Assembly (NCBI GenBank): GCA_946478755.1
Contig: CAMLDJ010000001.1
Location: 1-64,000 of the forward strand
Origin: an uncultured Pedobacter sp.
GTDB taxonomy: Bacteria; Bacteroidota; Bacteroidia; Sphingobacteriales; Sphingobacteriaceae
Direction of reading: 5' to 3'
DNA length: 64,000 bases
The number at the start of each line of letters is the position of its first letter. Within the stretch, counting starts at the first letter, position 1. Below are positions 8,377-17,791 of this stretch, piece by piece. The notes beneath the pieces are model-generated. The model ran no database searches. It was not told where the DNA came from and saw only the letters and a list, made by a program, of their open reading frames with translations. The position numbers and the translations under genes are program-made.

Positions 8377-10542
8377 ATGGATATTAGATCATTCCTGAAA
8401 TCACTAAGCAAATATAAATGGGTGCTTATACTGGTGCCAGTTATTGCTGTTACTATTACCTATTTTTCTGTTCAAAACCTTCCAAAAGAATATAGTTCGG
8501 AGGTTCAGATTTCAACTGGCTTGTTGGATCCTTCGAAGCAAGTAATCGCAGATCAGAATATTGATTATTTTAAGGTAAATCAGCAGTTCAATAACATTAT
8601 GGAAAAGCTGAAAATGAAAAGGATTATCAATATTCTTTCCTACAATCTGATATTGCATGACTTAGCTTTGCCAAAAAAAGCTTTCAGAAAAAATAGTCCA
8701 ATAATTGACTCATTAAGTGCAGCCGATAAGCGGGAAGTAGTCCGACTCTTTCAGGAAAAGTTACTAGGTAAAACAATACTGACATTATCGGATAATAAAG
8801 GAAGATACAAGCTACTTGATATTGTTGCTTCAGTAGGTTACAGCGAATACGCATTAGGTAAAGAGATAGAGGTAAGCCATGCTGACAATAGTGATTATAT
8901 TACGATACAGTTTATTTCTGAAAACCCAGAGCTCTCCGCATATGTAGTAAATACATTGGCTACAGAATTTATAGCTAACTATAGTTCTGATATCAGTACG
9001 AATCAGAACAATTCTATTGTGTTACTAGATTCATTATTGAAGACCAAAGAACAGATCATGAATCAGAAAAATGACGCCCTGTCGTCATTTAAACGAAAAA
9101 AAGGTGTATTAAATCTGGATGAGCAGTCTGCAATAGTATATGGCCAGATATCTGATTATGAAGCTCAACGCACGCAGGCAATCAAAGAAATTCAATCTAA
9201 TCAGGGTGCTATAAGAATTATTGAAGCTAAATTAAGAGGAAGCGATCCTTTATTGGCAGGGAGCAGCAGAGCAGACAACAGGGAAATAATCAGTTTAAAA
9301 AGGCAATTGGAAGTTGCGAATTCTAACTTAATAGACGGTAATTTTAGACCAGCAGATCAAAGGAAGGTTGATTCCTTAACCAGATTGGTCATCTTAAAAA
9401 GTAACCAAAATTCTGATGAAAATGTAGCGGACCCACGTGTATCAAAACAGGCGCTTATTCAGCAAAAGCTTACCCTGGAGGTTGCCATGCAACAGGCCAA
9501 AAGTAGTATAAGTTCATTAGACACGCAATTGGGAATCCTTAGAGCCAGATATAGTGGAATGGTCCCTTATGATGCCGATATACAAAATTATGAAAGAGAC
9601 GCCGAGCTGGCTACTAAGGACTATATGGCTGCCTTGGATCGGTTTAACAACACTAAAACTGAGCAAAATATGAAGCTCAAATTGCAAATAGAGGAAATTG
9701 GACTGCCTGGATTACCTCTACCATCTAAAAAAATACTGTACGTGGCCGGATCAGGAATAGGTAGTTTTATTATTGTACTCGGTTTTGTGTTTGGATTATT
9801 CTTCCTGGATAGATCTGTTAATAATTCTAGCCAGCTAATGGCAGCCACAAAAATGCCTGTTTTGGGAAATTTGAATTTTTTACCTAGCCCAGATAGAAGT
9901 ATAAGAAGTATTTGGAAGCACAATGAGAACGAAAAAGAGTTCGGCATTTACAAAAATTTACTTAGGTCACTGAGGTTTGAAGTTAGTAATCAACTCGTAA
10001 AGGATTCCAGCAATATTTTGGGCGTCACAAGTTTAAACAGTTTAGAGGGGAAAACAACAATTGCCTATAATCTCGCCTATTCATTTGCAATGGTTGGAAA
10101 AAAAGTATTGTTGATTGGAGAAGAACCTAGAAGTGCTGGCGACCCTAATGTAAAGGATCTCGCCATAACCCAGAATTTTGAAGCTTTTTTGATAAAGAAA
10201 GAAATTATTGCAGAAGATCTGATAACCATTTTAAACAAAAATGTAGCTAATGCCTCGTTATTGGAAATGCAAAATGAGCGTAGTTTGAAGGCGGGTTTTG
10301 ATATTTTAAAAGGCCAATTTGATATTATCATTATTGATATTAATAGTTTACGTGACACTAATATTGCAAAAGAATGGCTTTCTTTTACTGAAAACAATAT
10401 TGCAGTATTCGAGGCCGGAAAATCGATTAATGACGAGGATAAGGAATATCTTGAACTTTTAAAGAAAAGTAATGGATATTTAGGATGGGTTCTCAATAAA
10501 ATTAAATTAACTGAAATTAAGACTAACCAGTCTGCAGGTTAA
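8377..10542 (+). CDS. Wzc-like polysaccharide co-polymerase with degenerate kinase domain
   Basis: A 721-residue inner-membrane protein with a Wzz domain, membrane segments at about 14-32 and 451-475, and a long periplasmic coiled-coil region between them. The cytoplasmic part resembles a BY-kinase: a Walker A-like SLEGKTT at about 555-561 and a Walker B-like FDIIIIDINS near 648. Walker A', normally LLIDxDxR, reads LLIGEEPRS here. The C-terminus (KTNQSAG) has no tyrosine cluster. It probably sets EPS chain length and bridges Wzy to export, but tyrosine autophosphorylation looks unlikely. Wzy follows 7 bases later. Confidence 0.9.
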   Translation: MDIRSFLKSLSKYKWVLILVPVIAVTITYFSVQNLPKEYSSEVQISTGLLDPSKQVIADQNIDYFKVNQQFNNIMEKLKMKRIINILSYNLILHDLALPKKAFRKNSPIIDSLSAADKREVVRLFQEKLLGKTILTLSDNKGRYKLLDIVASVGYSEYALGKEIEVSHADNSDYITIQFISENPELSAYVVNTLATEFIANYSSDISTNQNNSIVLLDSLLKTKEQIMNQKNDALSSFKRKKGVLNLDEQSAIVYGQISDYEAQRTQAIKEIQSNQGAIRIIEAKLRGSDPLLAGSSRADNREIISLKRQLEVANSNLIDGNFRPADQRKVDSLTRLVILKSNQNSDENVADPRVSKQALIQQKLTLEVAMQQAKSSISSLDTQLGILRARYSGMVPYDADIQNYERDAELATKDYMAALDRFNNTKTEQNMKLKLQIEEIGLPGLPLPSKKILYVAGSGIGSFIIVLGFVFGLFFLDRSVNNSSQLMAATKMPVLGNLNFLPSPDRSIRSIWKHNENEKEFGIYKNLLRSLRFEVSNQLVKDSSNILGVTSLNSLEGKTTIAYNLAYSFAMVGKKVLLIGEEPRSAGDPNVKDLAITQNFEAFLIKKEIIAEDLITILNKNVANASLLEMQNERSLKAGFDILKGQFDIIIIDINSLRDTNIAKEWLSFTENNIAVFEAGKSINDEDKEYLELLKKSNGYLGWVLNKIKLTEIKTNQSAG

Positions 10543-10549
10543 TTTCACT

Positions 10550-11830
10550 ATGACTGCGAAACGGATACTTTATTTATTACTGATTTATTGTTTTACCTCG
10601 TGGCTAATTACGAGAGAATTAAGCCTTGTGTTTCCAGCGGGTACATTAATTGAAGGATTTTTGGTTCTGACACTCTTAGCAGCTTTATTTACTGTTACCA
10701 AAACCGGTTGGGCTCAAGCAAACACAGATATATTTTATTTGCTATTGTTTTGGTTTTTTGTTAGTGTTGTTGAGGTCGTAAATCCTGAAGGGGCAAGTAT
10801 AATGGGTTGGTTAAAGGAAATTAGGTCGGCGGCCTTATACCCTTTGATGGTCACGGCACTTACGCTGGTTATTTTTGATCACGAAAGGGATTTAAATACT
10901 TTCATTTTTATTGTGCTATTCTTTTCCACTTTAGCGGCAATGGACGGCTTAAAACAAAAGTATATAGGCTTATCACAGGGGGATTTTAATTTCTTGGCTT
11001 ATGGGGGAGCTCAGACCCATATCGTTTTTGGCAGGTTAAGAATATTTTCGTTTTATTCAGAAGCTGCACAATTTGGCGCCTCGCAAGCTCACATTGGCTT
11101 GATGGCACTTATACTGGCATTGGGCCCCATCAAAAAGAAGTATAAAATTATTTTATTAGTTGCCTCGGCACTGATGTTATACGGAATGTTGCTGTCAGGA
11201 ACACGAGGTGCTTTATTTGCGTTGGTTCCGGGTGCATTTCTGGCAATTGTGCTTACCAAAAAGTTTAAGGTGTTGATTCTAGGTGGTGCCGTTGCAATTG
11301 GGTTTTTATGCTTTTTGAAATTTACTTACATCGGAAATGGAAATTACGAAATCTATAGGCTTCGGTCGGCTCTTAATCCTGAAGATCCTTCACTGAATGT
11401 GAGGTTCAACAGCCAGCGGATTTTAAAAGAGTATATGAGCTCTCGCCCTTTTGGAGGAGGTTTAGGTGTTACTGGAGCAAATGGAATGGAATATAATTCC
11501 GATAAGTTTCTTTCAAAAGTTCAACCCGATAGTTATTGGGTTAAAATATGGGCTATGTATGGAATAGTAGGTTTTACTATTTGGTTTAGTATAATGTTGT
11601 ATATATTGGGCAAATGTTGCGGAATAACATGGAGGATAGAAGATCCAGGGCTTAAAATTAAATCAATAGCGCTTACGTCCGGATTTTGTGGGATTTTGTT
11701 CTGCAGTTATGGAAATGAAGTAATTAACACTATGCCTTCGGCAATAATTGTTTTTATGTCTTGTGCATTTGTCTATAAAATGCCGAAGTTTGATAAGGAA
11801 TTAAAGGAACGTAAGATTTTAGCTGAATAG
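10550..11830 (+). CDS. Wzy-like O-antigen/EPS polymerase
   Basis: A 426-residue polytopic membrane protein with about 10-12 hydrophobic segments and a large periplasmic loop in its second half. The motif SGTRGALFALVPG, near residues 218-230, is the conserved core of the O-antigen ligase/polymerase (Wzy_C) family. In a locus with Wzx, a Wzc-like protein and an initiating transferase, the polymerase role (joining lipid-linked repeat units in the periplasm) is more likely than lipopolysaccharide ligation. Sequence alone cannot separate the two. Confidence 0.85.
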   Translation: MTAKRILYLLLIYCFTSWLITRELSLVFPAGTLIEGFLVLTLLAALFTVTKTGWAQANTDIFYLLLFWFFVSVVEVVNPEGASIMGWLKEIRSAALYPLMVTALTLVIFDHERDLNTFIFIVLFFSTLAAMDGLKQKYIGLSQGDFNFLAYGGAQTHIVFGRLRIFSFYSEAAQFGASQAHIGLMALILALGPIKKKYKIILLVASALMLYGMLLSGTRGALFALVPGAFLAIVLTKKFKVLILGGAVAIGFLCFLKFTYIGNGNYEIYRLRSALNPEDPSLNVRFNSQRILKEYMSSRPFGGGLGVTGANGMEYNSDKFLSKVQPDSYWVKIWAMYGIVGFTIWFSIMLYILGKCCGITWRIEDPGLKIKSIALTSGFCGILFCSYGNEVINTMPSAIIVFMSCAFVYKMPKFDKELKERKILAE

Positions 11831-11833
11831 AAC

Positions 11834-11935
11834 ATGCCATATGAAATTTTTGCAATACCTGCGTTAATCTGTTTTATAATTGGTTTTGTCCGTGGATTTA
11901 AGTATTTATATAAAGGCAAAGATGAAAATCAATAA
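11834..11935 (+). CDS. Small membrane protein, 33 residues
   Basis: A short frame starting ATG CCA TAT GAA three bases after the wzy stop encodes 33 residues. It has one hydrophobic helix (IFAIPALICFIIGFV) followed by a basic juxtamembrane stretch (RGFKYLYKGK). It ends 11 bases before the acetyltransferase start, in an operon where intergenic gaps are otherwise very small. Composition and placement suggest a real small membrane protein, possibly a partner of Wzy. No homologue is known to me. Confidence 0.5.
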   Translation: MPYEIFAIPALICFIIGFVRGFKYLYKGKDENQ

Positions 11936-11946
11936 ACCTAAAAGCC

Positions 11947-12567
11947 ATGTCCCTCATTGCGAAAATTAAATCTCGTCCTTTTCTCAAGAATTTTGTTTTG
12001 AAGCTATTAATTCCTTCTAATGACAATCGACCTAGGTTATGGGTTAGATATCTGTTAAATCCGTTTATACACAAAAGAGGAAGTCAATCCATTGTTAGAA
12101 AGAGTACAAGAATGGATGTTTTTCCTTTTAATGAGTTTGGCCTCGGCGTTAAATCTGTAGTCGAGGATTTCGCCACGGTAAATAATGGCGTTGGAAATGT
12201 ACACATAGGTGACCGCACAATTATTGGGATAGGAAATATTATTATAGGCCCTGTAATCATAGGAGATGATGTAATGTTTGCACAAAATGTTGTGGTATCT
12301 GGCTTAAATCATGGGTTTGAAGACATAGCTATTCCGCCTTCCAGGCAAAAAGTTACCTGCAAACAAATTACCATATCAGATGATGTCTGGATTGGTGCCA
12401 ATAGTACAATTACGGCCGGCGTTACCATTGGCAAACATAGCGTAATTGGTGCTGGAAGCGTAGTTACTAAAGATATTCCGCCATTTTCAGTTGCCGTAGG
12501 AAATCCGGCGAGGGTTATCAAACAGTACAACCATGATTCTGGGTTGTGGGAACGGGTTACATCATAA
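11947..12567 (+). CDS. Hexapeptide-repeat acyltransferase (LbH fold)
   Basis: 206 residues. Isoleucine-rich hexapeptide repeats run from about 78 to 185 (VHIGDRTIIGIGNIIIGPVI in part; WIGANSTITAGVTIGKHSVI in part), forming a left-handed beta-helix, and the VAVGNPARVIK ending is typical of the WcaF/maltose-acetyltransferase group. The likely catalytic His lies in GLNHGFED near residue 121. It would transfer an acetyl or other acyl group from CoA to a sugar of the EPS repeat unit in the cytoplasm. Substrate is not predictable. Confidence 0.88.
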   Translation: MSLIAKIKSRPFLKNFVLKLLIPSNDNRPRLWVRYLLNPFIHKRGSQSIVRKSTRMDVFPFNEFGLGVKSVVEDFATVNNGVGNVHIGDRTIIGIGNIIIGPVIIGDDVMFAQNVVVSGLNHGFEDIAIPPSRQKVTCKQITISDDVWIGANSTITAGVTIGKHSVIGAGSVVTKDIPPFSVAVGNPARVIKQYNHDSGLWERVTS

Positions 12568-12576
12568 AAATAAACA

Positions 12577-13356
12577 ATGAGCATAGCACCAACGCATTTT
12601 GAGGATGTTTCTTTAATGATTACTCACTACAACAGGAGCCAATCACTAGAACGTTTGCTTTCCGAAATACAACAAGCAAATTGCCACTTTAAGGAAATTG
12701 TAATTTCTGATGATGGCAGCAAGCAGGAACATCTAGATTATATTAATAATCTCCGGCAAAGTTATAGTTTTACGCTCATTACTTCATCAAAGAACAAAGG
12801 TCTAGGTAATAATCTAAATAAGGGACAGGACGCGATTGAAACCCCTTACATACTTTATATCCAGGAGGATTTTATTCCGTTGATAAATTTTAGTGTCCAT
12901 CTGAGGAATGGATTATCTTTACTAAAAGAATACAACGACTTTGATATGGTTAGGTTTTATGCTTATAATAAATACCCATATCTGAAAGAATACCGGGACG
13001 GATTTTCTGAAATGCTTTTTAAATGGTGGTACCCGGGTTTGGATAAATTTGCTTATTACAGTGATCATCCCCATTTGAAACGGAATACTTTTCCCGTAAA
13101 ATTCGGGCGTTACTGTGAAGGCGTTTCTGGTGATAAAACGGAATTTTCAATGATGATGTCATTTTTGAAAAATAAAGGGCGAGCCTTTTTTTATGATGCA
13201 CATAAATCTGTTCTTGAACAGGTAAATTCTGAAGATGAGCCCAGTACGATGCATAGAAACAAATGGAGAAGCAGTGATAACTTCTTTGTGCGTAATTTAC
13301 GTACACTATATCGCTACTTTAATTGTTATTCTGCATTGTTTTTTAGAAAATTATAA
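12577..13356 (+). CDS. Family 2 glycosyltransferase
   Basis: 259 residues with a GT-A fold start: SLMITHYNRSQSLERLL, then EIVISDDGS (nucleotide-binding Asp pair) and, near residue 95, a YIQED motif in the DxD position. It has no membrane segment. It probably adds one sugar to the lipid-linked repeat unit at the cytoplasmic face. The next gene begins at the base after its stop, so the two are tightly coupled. Confidence 0.85.
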   Translation: MSIAPTHFEDVSLMITHYNRSQSLERLLSEIQQANCHFKEIVISDDGSKQEHLDYINNLRQSYSFTLITSSKNKGLGNNLNKGQDAIETPYILYIQEDFIPLINFSVHLRNGLSLLKEYNDFDMVRFYAYNKYPYLKEYRDGFSEMLFKWWYPGLDKFAYYSDHPHLKRNTFPVKFGRYCEGVSGDKTEFSMMMSFLKNKGRAFFYDAHKSVLEQVNSEDEPSTMHRNKWRSSDNFFVRNLRTLYRYFNCYSALFFRKL

Positions 13357-14568
13357 ATGCTTCTTATGGACGATATTATTAAGGGAAGAGATATTATAGT
13401 GGTTGGTCAGCAACCATGGGATACGGAGATAGGGAGTAACTGCAAGAATATCGCGCTGGAATTTAGTAAACATAACCGTGTTTTATATATCAATTCGCCA
13501 TTGGATCGGATTACACAAATCCGGAATAGAAAAGACGGAAAAATTATTAAAAGAATAGAGATTATCAACGGGAAATCTCAAGGTCTCATTCATATTGAGG
13601 ATCAGCTTTGGAACTATTATCCGGATTGTATGGTCGAATCTATTAACTGGATAGAATATCCAGGCTTGTTTAATTTTTTTAATAAGCGCAATAATAAAAA
13701 ACTTGCAAAATCTATTATTAAAGCAATCAGAAAACTTGAATTTCGGAATTTTATATTGTTCAATGACAATGAAATCTTCAAAGGTTATTATCTGAGCGAT
13801 TTGCTGAAGCCTGCAGTGAGCGTATACTATTCACGCGATTACATGATTGCGGTCGATTATTGGAAAAAACACGGAGAAAAGCTTGAACCAATGTTGATCG
13901 CAAAAAATAACATTTGTGTTGCCAATTCTACTTTTCTAGCCGCGTATTGTAAAAAATATAACCCAAACTCTTATTATGTAGGGCAAGGGTGTGATCTTGA
14001 TATATTTGTGCCAAATAAGGATAAAGATCTTCCTTCAGATCTTGTAAAGTTAAAAAGACCTCTAATTGGCTACGTTGGCGCACTGCAAAGCATTAGGCTT
14101 GATATTGAATTGATTGGTCACATTGCGTTAACCCGTCCCGATTGGACAATAGTTTTAGTCGGTCCGGAGAATGATGTTTTTAAAAATAGCAGTCTACATC
14201 AATTGACTAACGTGATTTTCACAGGGTCCAAGACTGTATCGGAATTGCCTGATTATATTAATGCTTTTGATGTTTGTATCAATCCACAGCTGGTAAATGA
14301 GGTGACCATAGGAAATTATCCACGAAAAATTGATGAATATCTCGCTATTGGCAAACCCGTAGTGGCAACGAATACGGAAGCAATGGAAACATTTAGGAAT
14401 TTCGTTTATCTTGCCGAAACAAAAGAAGATTTTTTAGTTTTGATTGAAAAGGCGTTTGCAGAGGATTCTATTAAACTTCAAGAGGGGAGAAGGGCATTTG
14501 CACTTGAACACACTTGGGGGAATAGCGTTTCAGCAATTTATCAAGCAATTTTAGCTACAAGTACATAA
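13357..14568 (+). CDS. GT-B glycosyltransferase (GT4-like, TuaH-type)
   Basis: 403 residues. The C-terminal half has the usual GT4 elements: IGYVGALQSIRLDIEL, then VLVGP, the VIFTGSKTVSELPDYINAFDVCINP segment in outline, and KIDEYLAIGKPVVAT, in which the nucleotide-sugar-binding Glu is retained. The N-terminal IIVVGQQPWDTEIGSNCKN resembles the TuaH/WcaI style. It is a soluble or peripheral enzyme expected to extend the repeat unit. The ATG directly abuts the previous stop; an alternative start lies three codons later. Confidence 0.85.
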   Translation: MLLMDDIIKGRDIIVVGQQPWDTEIGSNCKNIALEFSKHNRVLYINSPLDRITQIRNRKDGKIIKRIEIINGKSQGLIHIEDQLWNYYPDCMVESINWIEYPGLFNFFNKRNNKKLAKSIIKAIRKLEFRNFILFNDNEIFKGYYLSDLLKPAVSVYYSRDYMIAVDYWKKHGEKLEPMLIAKNNICVANSTFLAAYCKKYNPNSYYVGQGCDLDIFVPNKDKDLPSDLVKLKRPLIGYVGALQSIRLDIELIGHIALTRPDWTIVLVGPENDVFKNSSLHQLTNVIFTGSKTVSELPDYINAFDVCINPQLVNEVTIGNYPRKIDEYLAIGKPVVATNTEAMETFRNFVYLAETKEDFLVLIEKAFAEDSIKLQEGRRAFALEHTWGNSVSAIYQAILATST

Positions 14569-14584
14569 TCCTCATTGATATTTT

Positions 14585-15775
14585 ATGATGAAATTGCTGT
14601 TTATTTTTTTTTTCATTCTACAATTGCTGATTAGTGCCAGCTTGATGTTCCCTTTTTTTCTCTATTTGTTCAACCTTTTCAAAAAGAAATTCAGACTAGG
14701 GATTATTACCCCGCCTTCTGCTGACTATGCCGTAATTGTTACTGCATACCAGCAAACCGTTTTAATCCCATCGGTAGTTGATTCTATTTTAAGGTCGAAC
14801 TATGAAAACTATATGGTTTATGTTGTTGCTGACAATTGCGATATCAGCGATTTAAAGTTTGCCGACGAACGCATCATTGTACTTAGACCACAGGAAATAC
14901 TTTCAAGCAATACAAAGTCTCATTTTTTTGCAATCAAGAATTTTAAAAGGCAACATGAGTATCTAACTATCATCGACAGTGACAACTTGGTTGAACCCGA
15001 TTATTTCAACCAATTAAACAAATACTTTTGCAATGGTTTTATTGCAGTTCAAGGTGTTAGGAAAGCTAAGAATTTGAATACTAGTTATGCTTGTTTGGAT
15101 GAAGCCGGTGACATGTATTATCGATTTATTGACCGTAAATTACTGTTTGAAAGCGGTTCCTCAGCCTCACTTGCTGGCTCCGGAATGGCGTTTGCCACTT
15201 CGTTCTACAAGGAATGTTTGGAGTTGTTAAATATTGAAGGCGCTGGCTTTGACAAGGTGCTCCAAATGGAAATTTTAAATAGAGGAAAGAGAATTGCCTT
15301 TGCTGAGAAGGCAATTGTTTATGACGAAAAAACATCAAAGTCTGACCAACTGGTAAACCAGAGGGCCAGGTGGATCAATACCTGGTTTAAATATGCAGGG
15401 AAAGGTATTGCACTGACAGGTAAAGGCATTCGAAATCTGAATTGGAACCAGTTCTTATGTGGTTTGGTATTTTCGAGGCCGCCCTTATTTATTGTAGCAG
15501 GATTAACCCTGATCAGTATTTTAGTGAATTCATTTGTGGTGCCAGAACTCCTTTTTTTCTGGTTGTTTGCCATCCTGTCGTTTCTCTTTATCTTCTTTAA
15601 GGCACTTGCTTATTTCGGAGCTCCTAATACTATCTACGCTGCGTTGATTAGGATACCGATTTTCATGTTCTTGCAGGTTATTTCTTTATTTAAGGCAAAA
15701 AAGGCGAATCAGATATCCACAGCCACAGTTCATTATTATGAACAAAAAATAAATGATTTAGAGAAGAAAACGTAG
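14585..15775 (+). CDS. Membrane-bound family 2 glycosyltransferase with QxxRW motif
   Basis: 396 residues: one N-terminal membrane segment, a GT-A domain with VVADNCD and the DxD-like IIDSDN, then NQRARWINTW, a Q-x-x-R-W motif typical of processive GT2 enzymes (cellulose/hyaluronan synthase type) and of NAG-type transferases, and finally three or four C-terminal membrane segments. It could be a non-processive EPS enzyme that retains the motif. It sits in the core operon, one base before the next gene. Confidence 0.85.
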   Translation: MMKLLFIFFFILQLLISASLMFPFFLYLFNLFKKKFRLGIITPPSADYAVIVTAYQQTVLIPSVVDSILRSNYENYMVYVVADNCDISDLKFADERIIVLRPQEILSSNTKSHFFAIKNFKRQHEYLTIIDSDNLVEPDYFNQLNKYFCNGFIAVQGVRKAKNLNTSYACLDEAGDMYYRFIDRKLLFESGSSASLAGSGMAFATSFYKECLELLNIEGAGFDKVLQMEILNRGKRIAFAEKAIVYDEKTSKSDQLVNQRARWINTWFKYAGKGIALTGKGIRNLNWNQFLCGLVFSRPPLFIVAGLTLISILVNSFVVPELLFFWLFAILSFLFIFFKALAYFGAPNTIYAALIRIPIFMFLQVISLFKAKKANQISTATVHYYEQKINDLEKKT

Positions 15776-15776
15776 G

Positions 15777-16925
15777 ATGATCAAAATTAAGAAAACCAAA
15801 ATTTTACATGCTATACGGCAGGGGAAAGTGGGGGGTGGCGAAACTCATGTACTTGATTTGGTCGATGCCCTTGGCAAAGATCAGTTTGAGTCTGTTATAT
15901 TGTCTTTTACTGAGGGGCCTATGGTAGATAAATTGCGTTCGGATGGATTCAAGACATACGTTATTCATACAGAAAAGCCATTTAATTTTAAGGTATGGAA
16001 GGCGGTGCGAAGAATCGTCGCTGAGGAAAAGATAGATCTTATCCATGCCCACGGCACCCGTGCAAATTCCAATACGTTTTACGCTGCCAGAACGCTGAAT
16101 ATTCCGTTGATTTATACAGTTCATGGTTGGTCTTTTCATCCAGATCAAAATAAACTTGTAAAAACCGTAAGAACGCAAAGTGAAAGACTACTAGTTCAGC
16201 TCGCCAATAGAACAATTTGTGTTTCCAAAAGTAATCTTGAGGAAGGAAAGAGAAAGTTTAGCATGCCGAATGCTGTAGTCATTGCCAATGGTATCAATCA
16301 GATAAAATTTAATCCGAACCAAGAATATAAGGATATCAGGGCTGAAATAGGGATTGATAAAGATGTAATTCTCATAGGTTATGTGGCGCGAATTACCGCG
16401 CAGAAAGCGCCTTTAACTTTTTTGAGCGCAATAGCAAATCTACCGGATGCGCTGCCTGTTAAGTTCTTAATTGTGGGGGATGGTGACCTTAAGCCACAAA
16501 TGTTGGCACTTTCCGGGGAACTAAATTTAAATTCCCGAATTATTTTCGAGGATTTCAGAAGCGATATTCCAGATGTCCTAGCAGCGATGGATATTTTTTG
16601 CCTGCCTTCACTATGGGAAGGGCTACCTATTGCTTTGCTCGAGGCTATGTCAATGAGAAAGGCAATTGTTGCTTCGGAAATTGATGGAATAAATGACCTC
16701 ATCGCGAATATGAAAAATGGCATCTTAGTACCTGTCTTAAAACCGGACCTATTAAGAGCTGCAATTGAATTGCTGGTTAAGGATAAGCCGTTGAGAAGCA
16801 GACTTGGAACTGAAGCTGGGTTAACTGTTAACGAAAAATACAATGTTCAGCTAATGGCGAGTAAAATTGGACAAATCTATATGCAGGTACTCGATGAGTT
16901 CAATGCAAGGAAGAAGCGCCGCTAA
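15777..16925 (+). CDS. Family 4 glycosyltransferase
   Basis: 382 residues with the GT-B hallmarks of GT4. The N-terminal domain has GGGETHVLDLVDAL, then LIHAHGTRANSNTF and YTVHGWSFHP. The C-terminal domain has IGYVARITAQKAPLTFL, FLIVGDGDLKPQM and the donor-binding E-x7-E segment WEGLPIALLEAMSMRKAIVA. It is a retaining transferase that should add one sugar to the EPS repeat. Its stop overlaps the convergent gene by four bases, ending the first + strand run. Confidence 0.9.
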   Translation: MIKIKKTKILHAIRQGKVGGGETHVLDLVDALGKDQFESVILSFTEGPMVDKLRSDGFKTYVIHTEKPFNFKVWKAVRRIVAEEKIDLIHAHGTRANSNTFYAARTLNIPLIYTVHGWSFHPDQNKLVKTVRTQSERLLVQLANRTICVSKSNLEEGKRKFSMPNAVVIANGINQIKFNPNQEYKDIRAEIGIDKDVILIGYVARITAQKAPLTFLSAIANLPDALPVKFLIVGDGDLKPQMLALSGELNLNSRIIFEDFRSDIPDVLAAMDIFCLPSLWEGLPIALLEAMSMRKAIVASEIDGINDLIANMKNGILVPVLKPDLLRAAIELLVKDKPLRSRLGTEAGLTVNEKYNVQLMASKIGQIYMQVLDEFNARKKRR

Positions 16926-17749
16926 GTGTTTTTTTTTATGTGTTTAAAACTTAGATTTTTAACCAGGCGATCAAATGTTGCCTTAAAAAAACCCCCATCC
17001 AGTTGTATTCGTCGGTCTGTAGTCCACACAATGCTTCTGTTGTTGGTTACCCAGTGTAATCTCCCATATCCTTTTGTTCTGAGCTTAATAGCCAGCCATC
17101 CATCTTCATTAGTTTGCGGCGGGTGATTGAACCCATCTACATCTTGGCATTGCAACCGCCGACACGCAGAATTAAACCCATAGACATTTAAAGCTTCTTC
17201 CTTAAAAAGCTGGCAGATTTTTCTGTTAATATCGGATGCATATTCGTAAAAGAAGTAAACAGACCTTGGTGTATCGGCAGTTGGTATAAAGGAGAACTTT
17301 CCGTAAGTTAAGCATATGTCTTCATTTTTTAACAACGGGGTAATCATGTCGTCAATCCAGCTGGAGGGGTAAATGGTGTCGGCATCAGCGTTAATTATAT
17401 ATGTGCCTTTAGCATGAGCCAATCCACCATTTCTGGCGTTAGTAATGCCTTGTTTTTTTTCGGTTATACAAGTAACATTACAAGCTAGTGCAAGGCTTTC
17501 TGTTTCATCGACAGAATTATTGTTTATTACGATTACCTCGATTTCATGGATTGAAGTAGTGAGAGAAAGGGAGTATAATGTCTTTAAAATATTTTCTTCT
17601 TCATTATATGCCGGTATGACAATTGAGACTAAGGGGGTTTCACTGTTGATCTTTCTGAAATTTTGGGCAATTTCAGGTATCTTGCTAAGTAAATCATTTT
17701 TTCTTTTATTAATTGCCGATATACTTCTTGGAATAGCAAATGGTCTCAT
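16922..17749 (-). CDS. Family 2 glycosyltransferase
   Basis: 275 residues: VSIVIPAYNEEENILKTLYS start, VIVINNNSVDET, the IINADADTIYP DxD region, and NEDGWLAIKLRTKGYG as acceptor/base region (ED-G). No clear membrane segment. Convergent with the GT4 gene by four bases, and read with the acyltransferase upstream on the same strand (42-base gap). Confidence 0.88.
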   Translation of the reverse strand: MRPFAIPRSISAINKRKNDLLSKIPEIAQNFRKINSETPLVSIVIPAYNEEENILKTLYSLSLTTSIHEIEVIVINNNSVDETESLALACNVTCITEKKQGITNARNGGLAHAKGTYIINADADTIYPSSWIDDMITPLLKNEDICLTYGKFSFIPTADTPRSVYFFYEYASDINRKICQLFKEEALNVYGFNSACRRLQCQDVDGFNHPPQTNEDGWLAIKLRTKGYGRLHWVTNNRSIVWTTDRRIQLDGGFFKATFDRLVKNLSFKHIKKNT

Positions 17750-17791
17750 GAAACGAATCTAGAAAAATTTTAGTAAAATATAACAGAGCAT

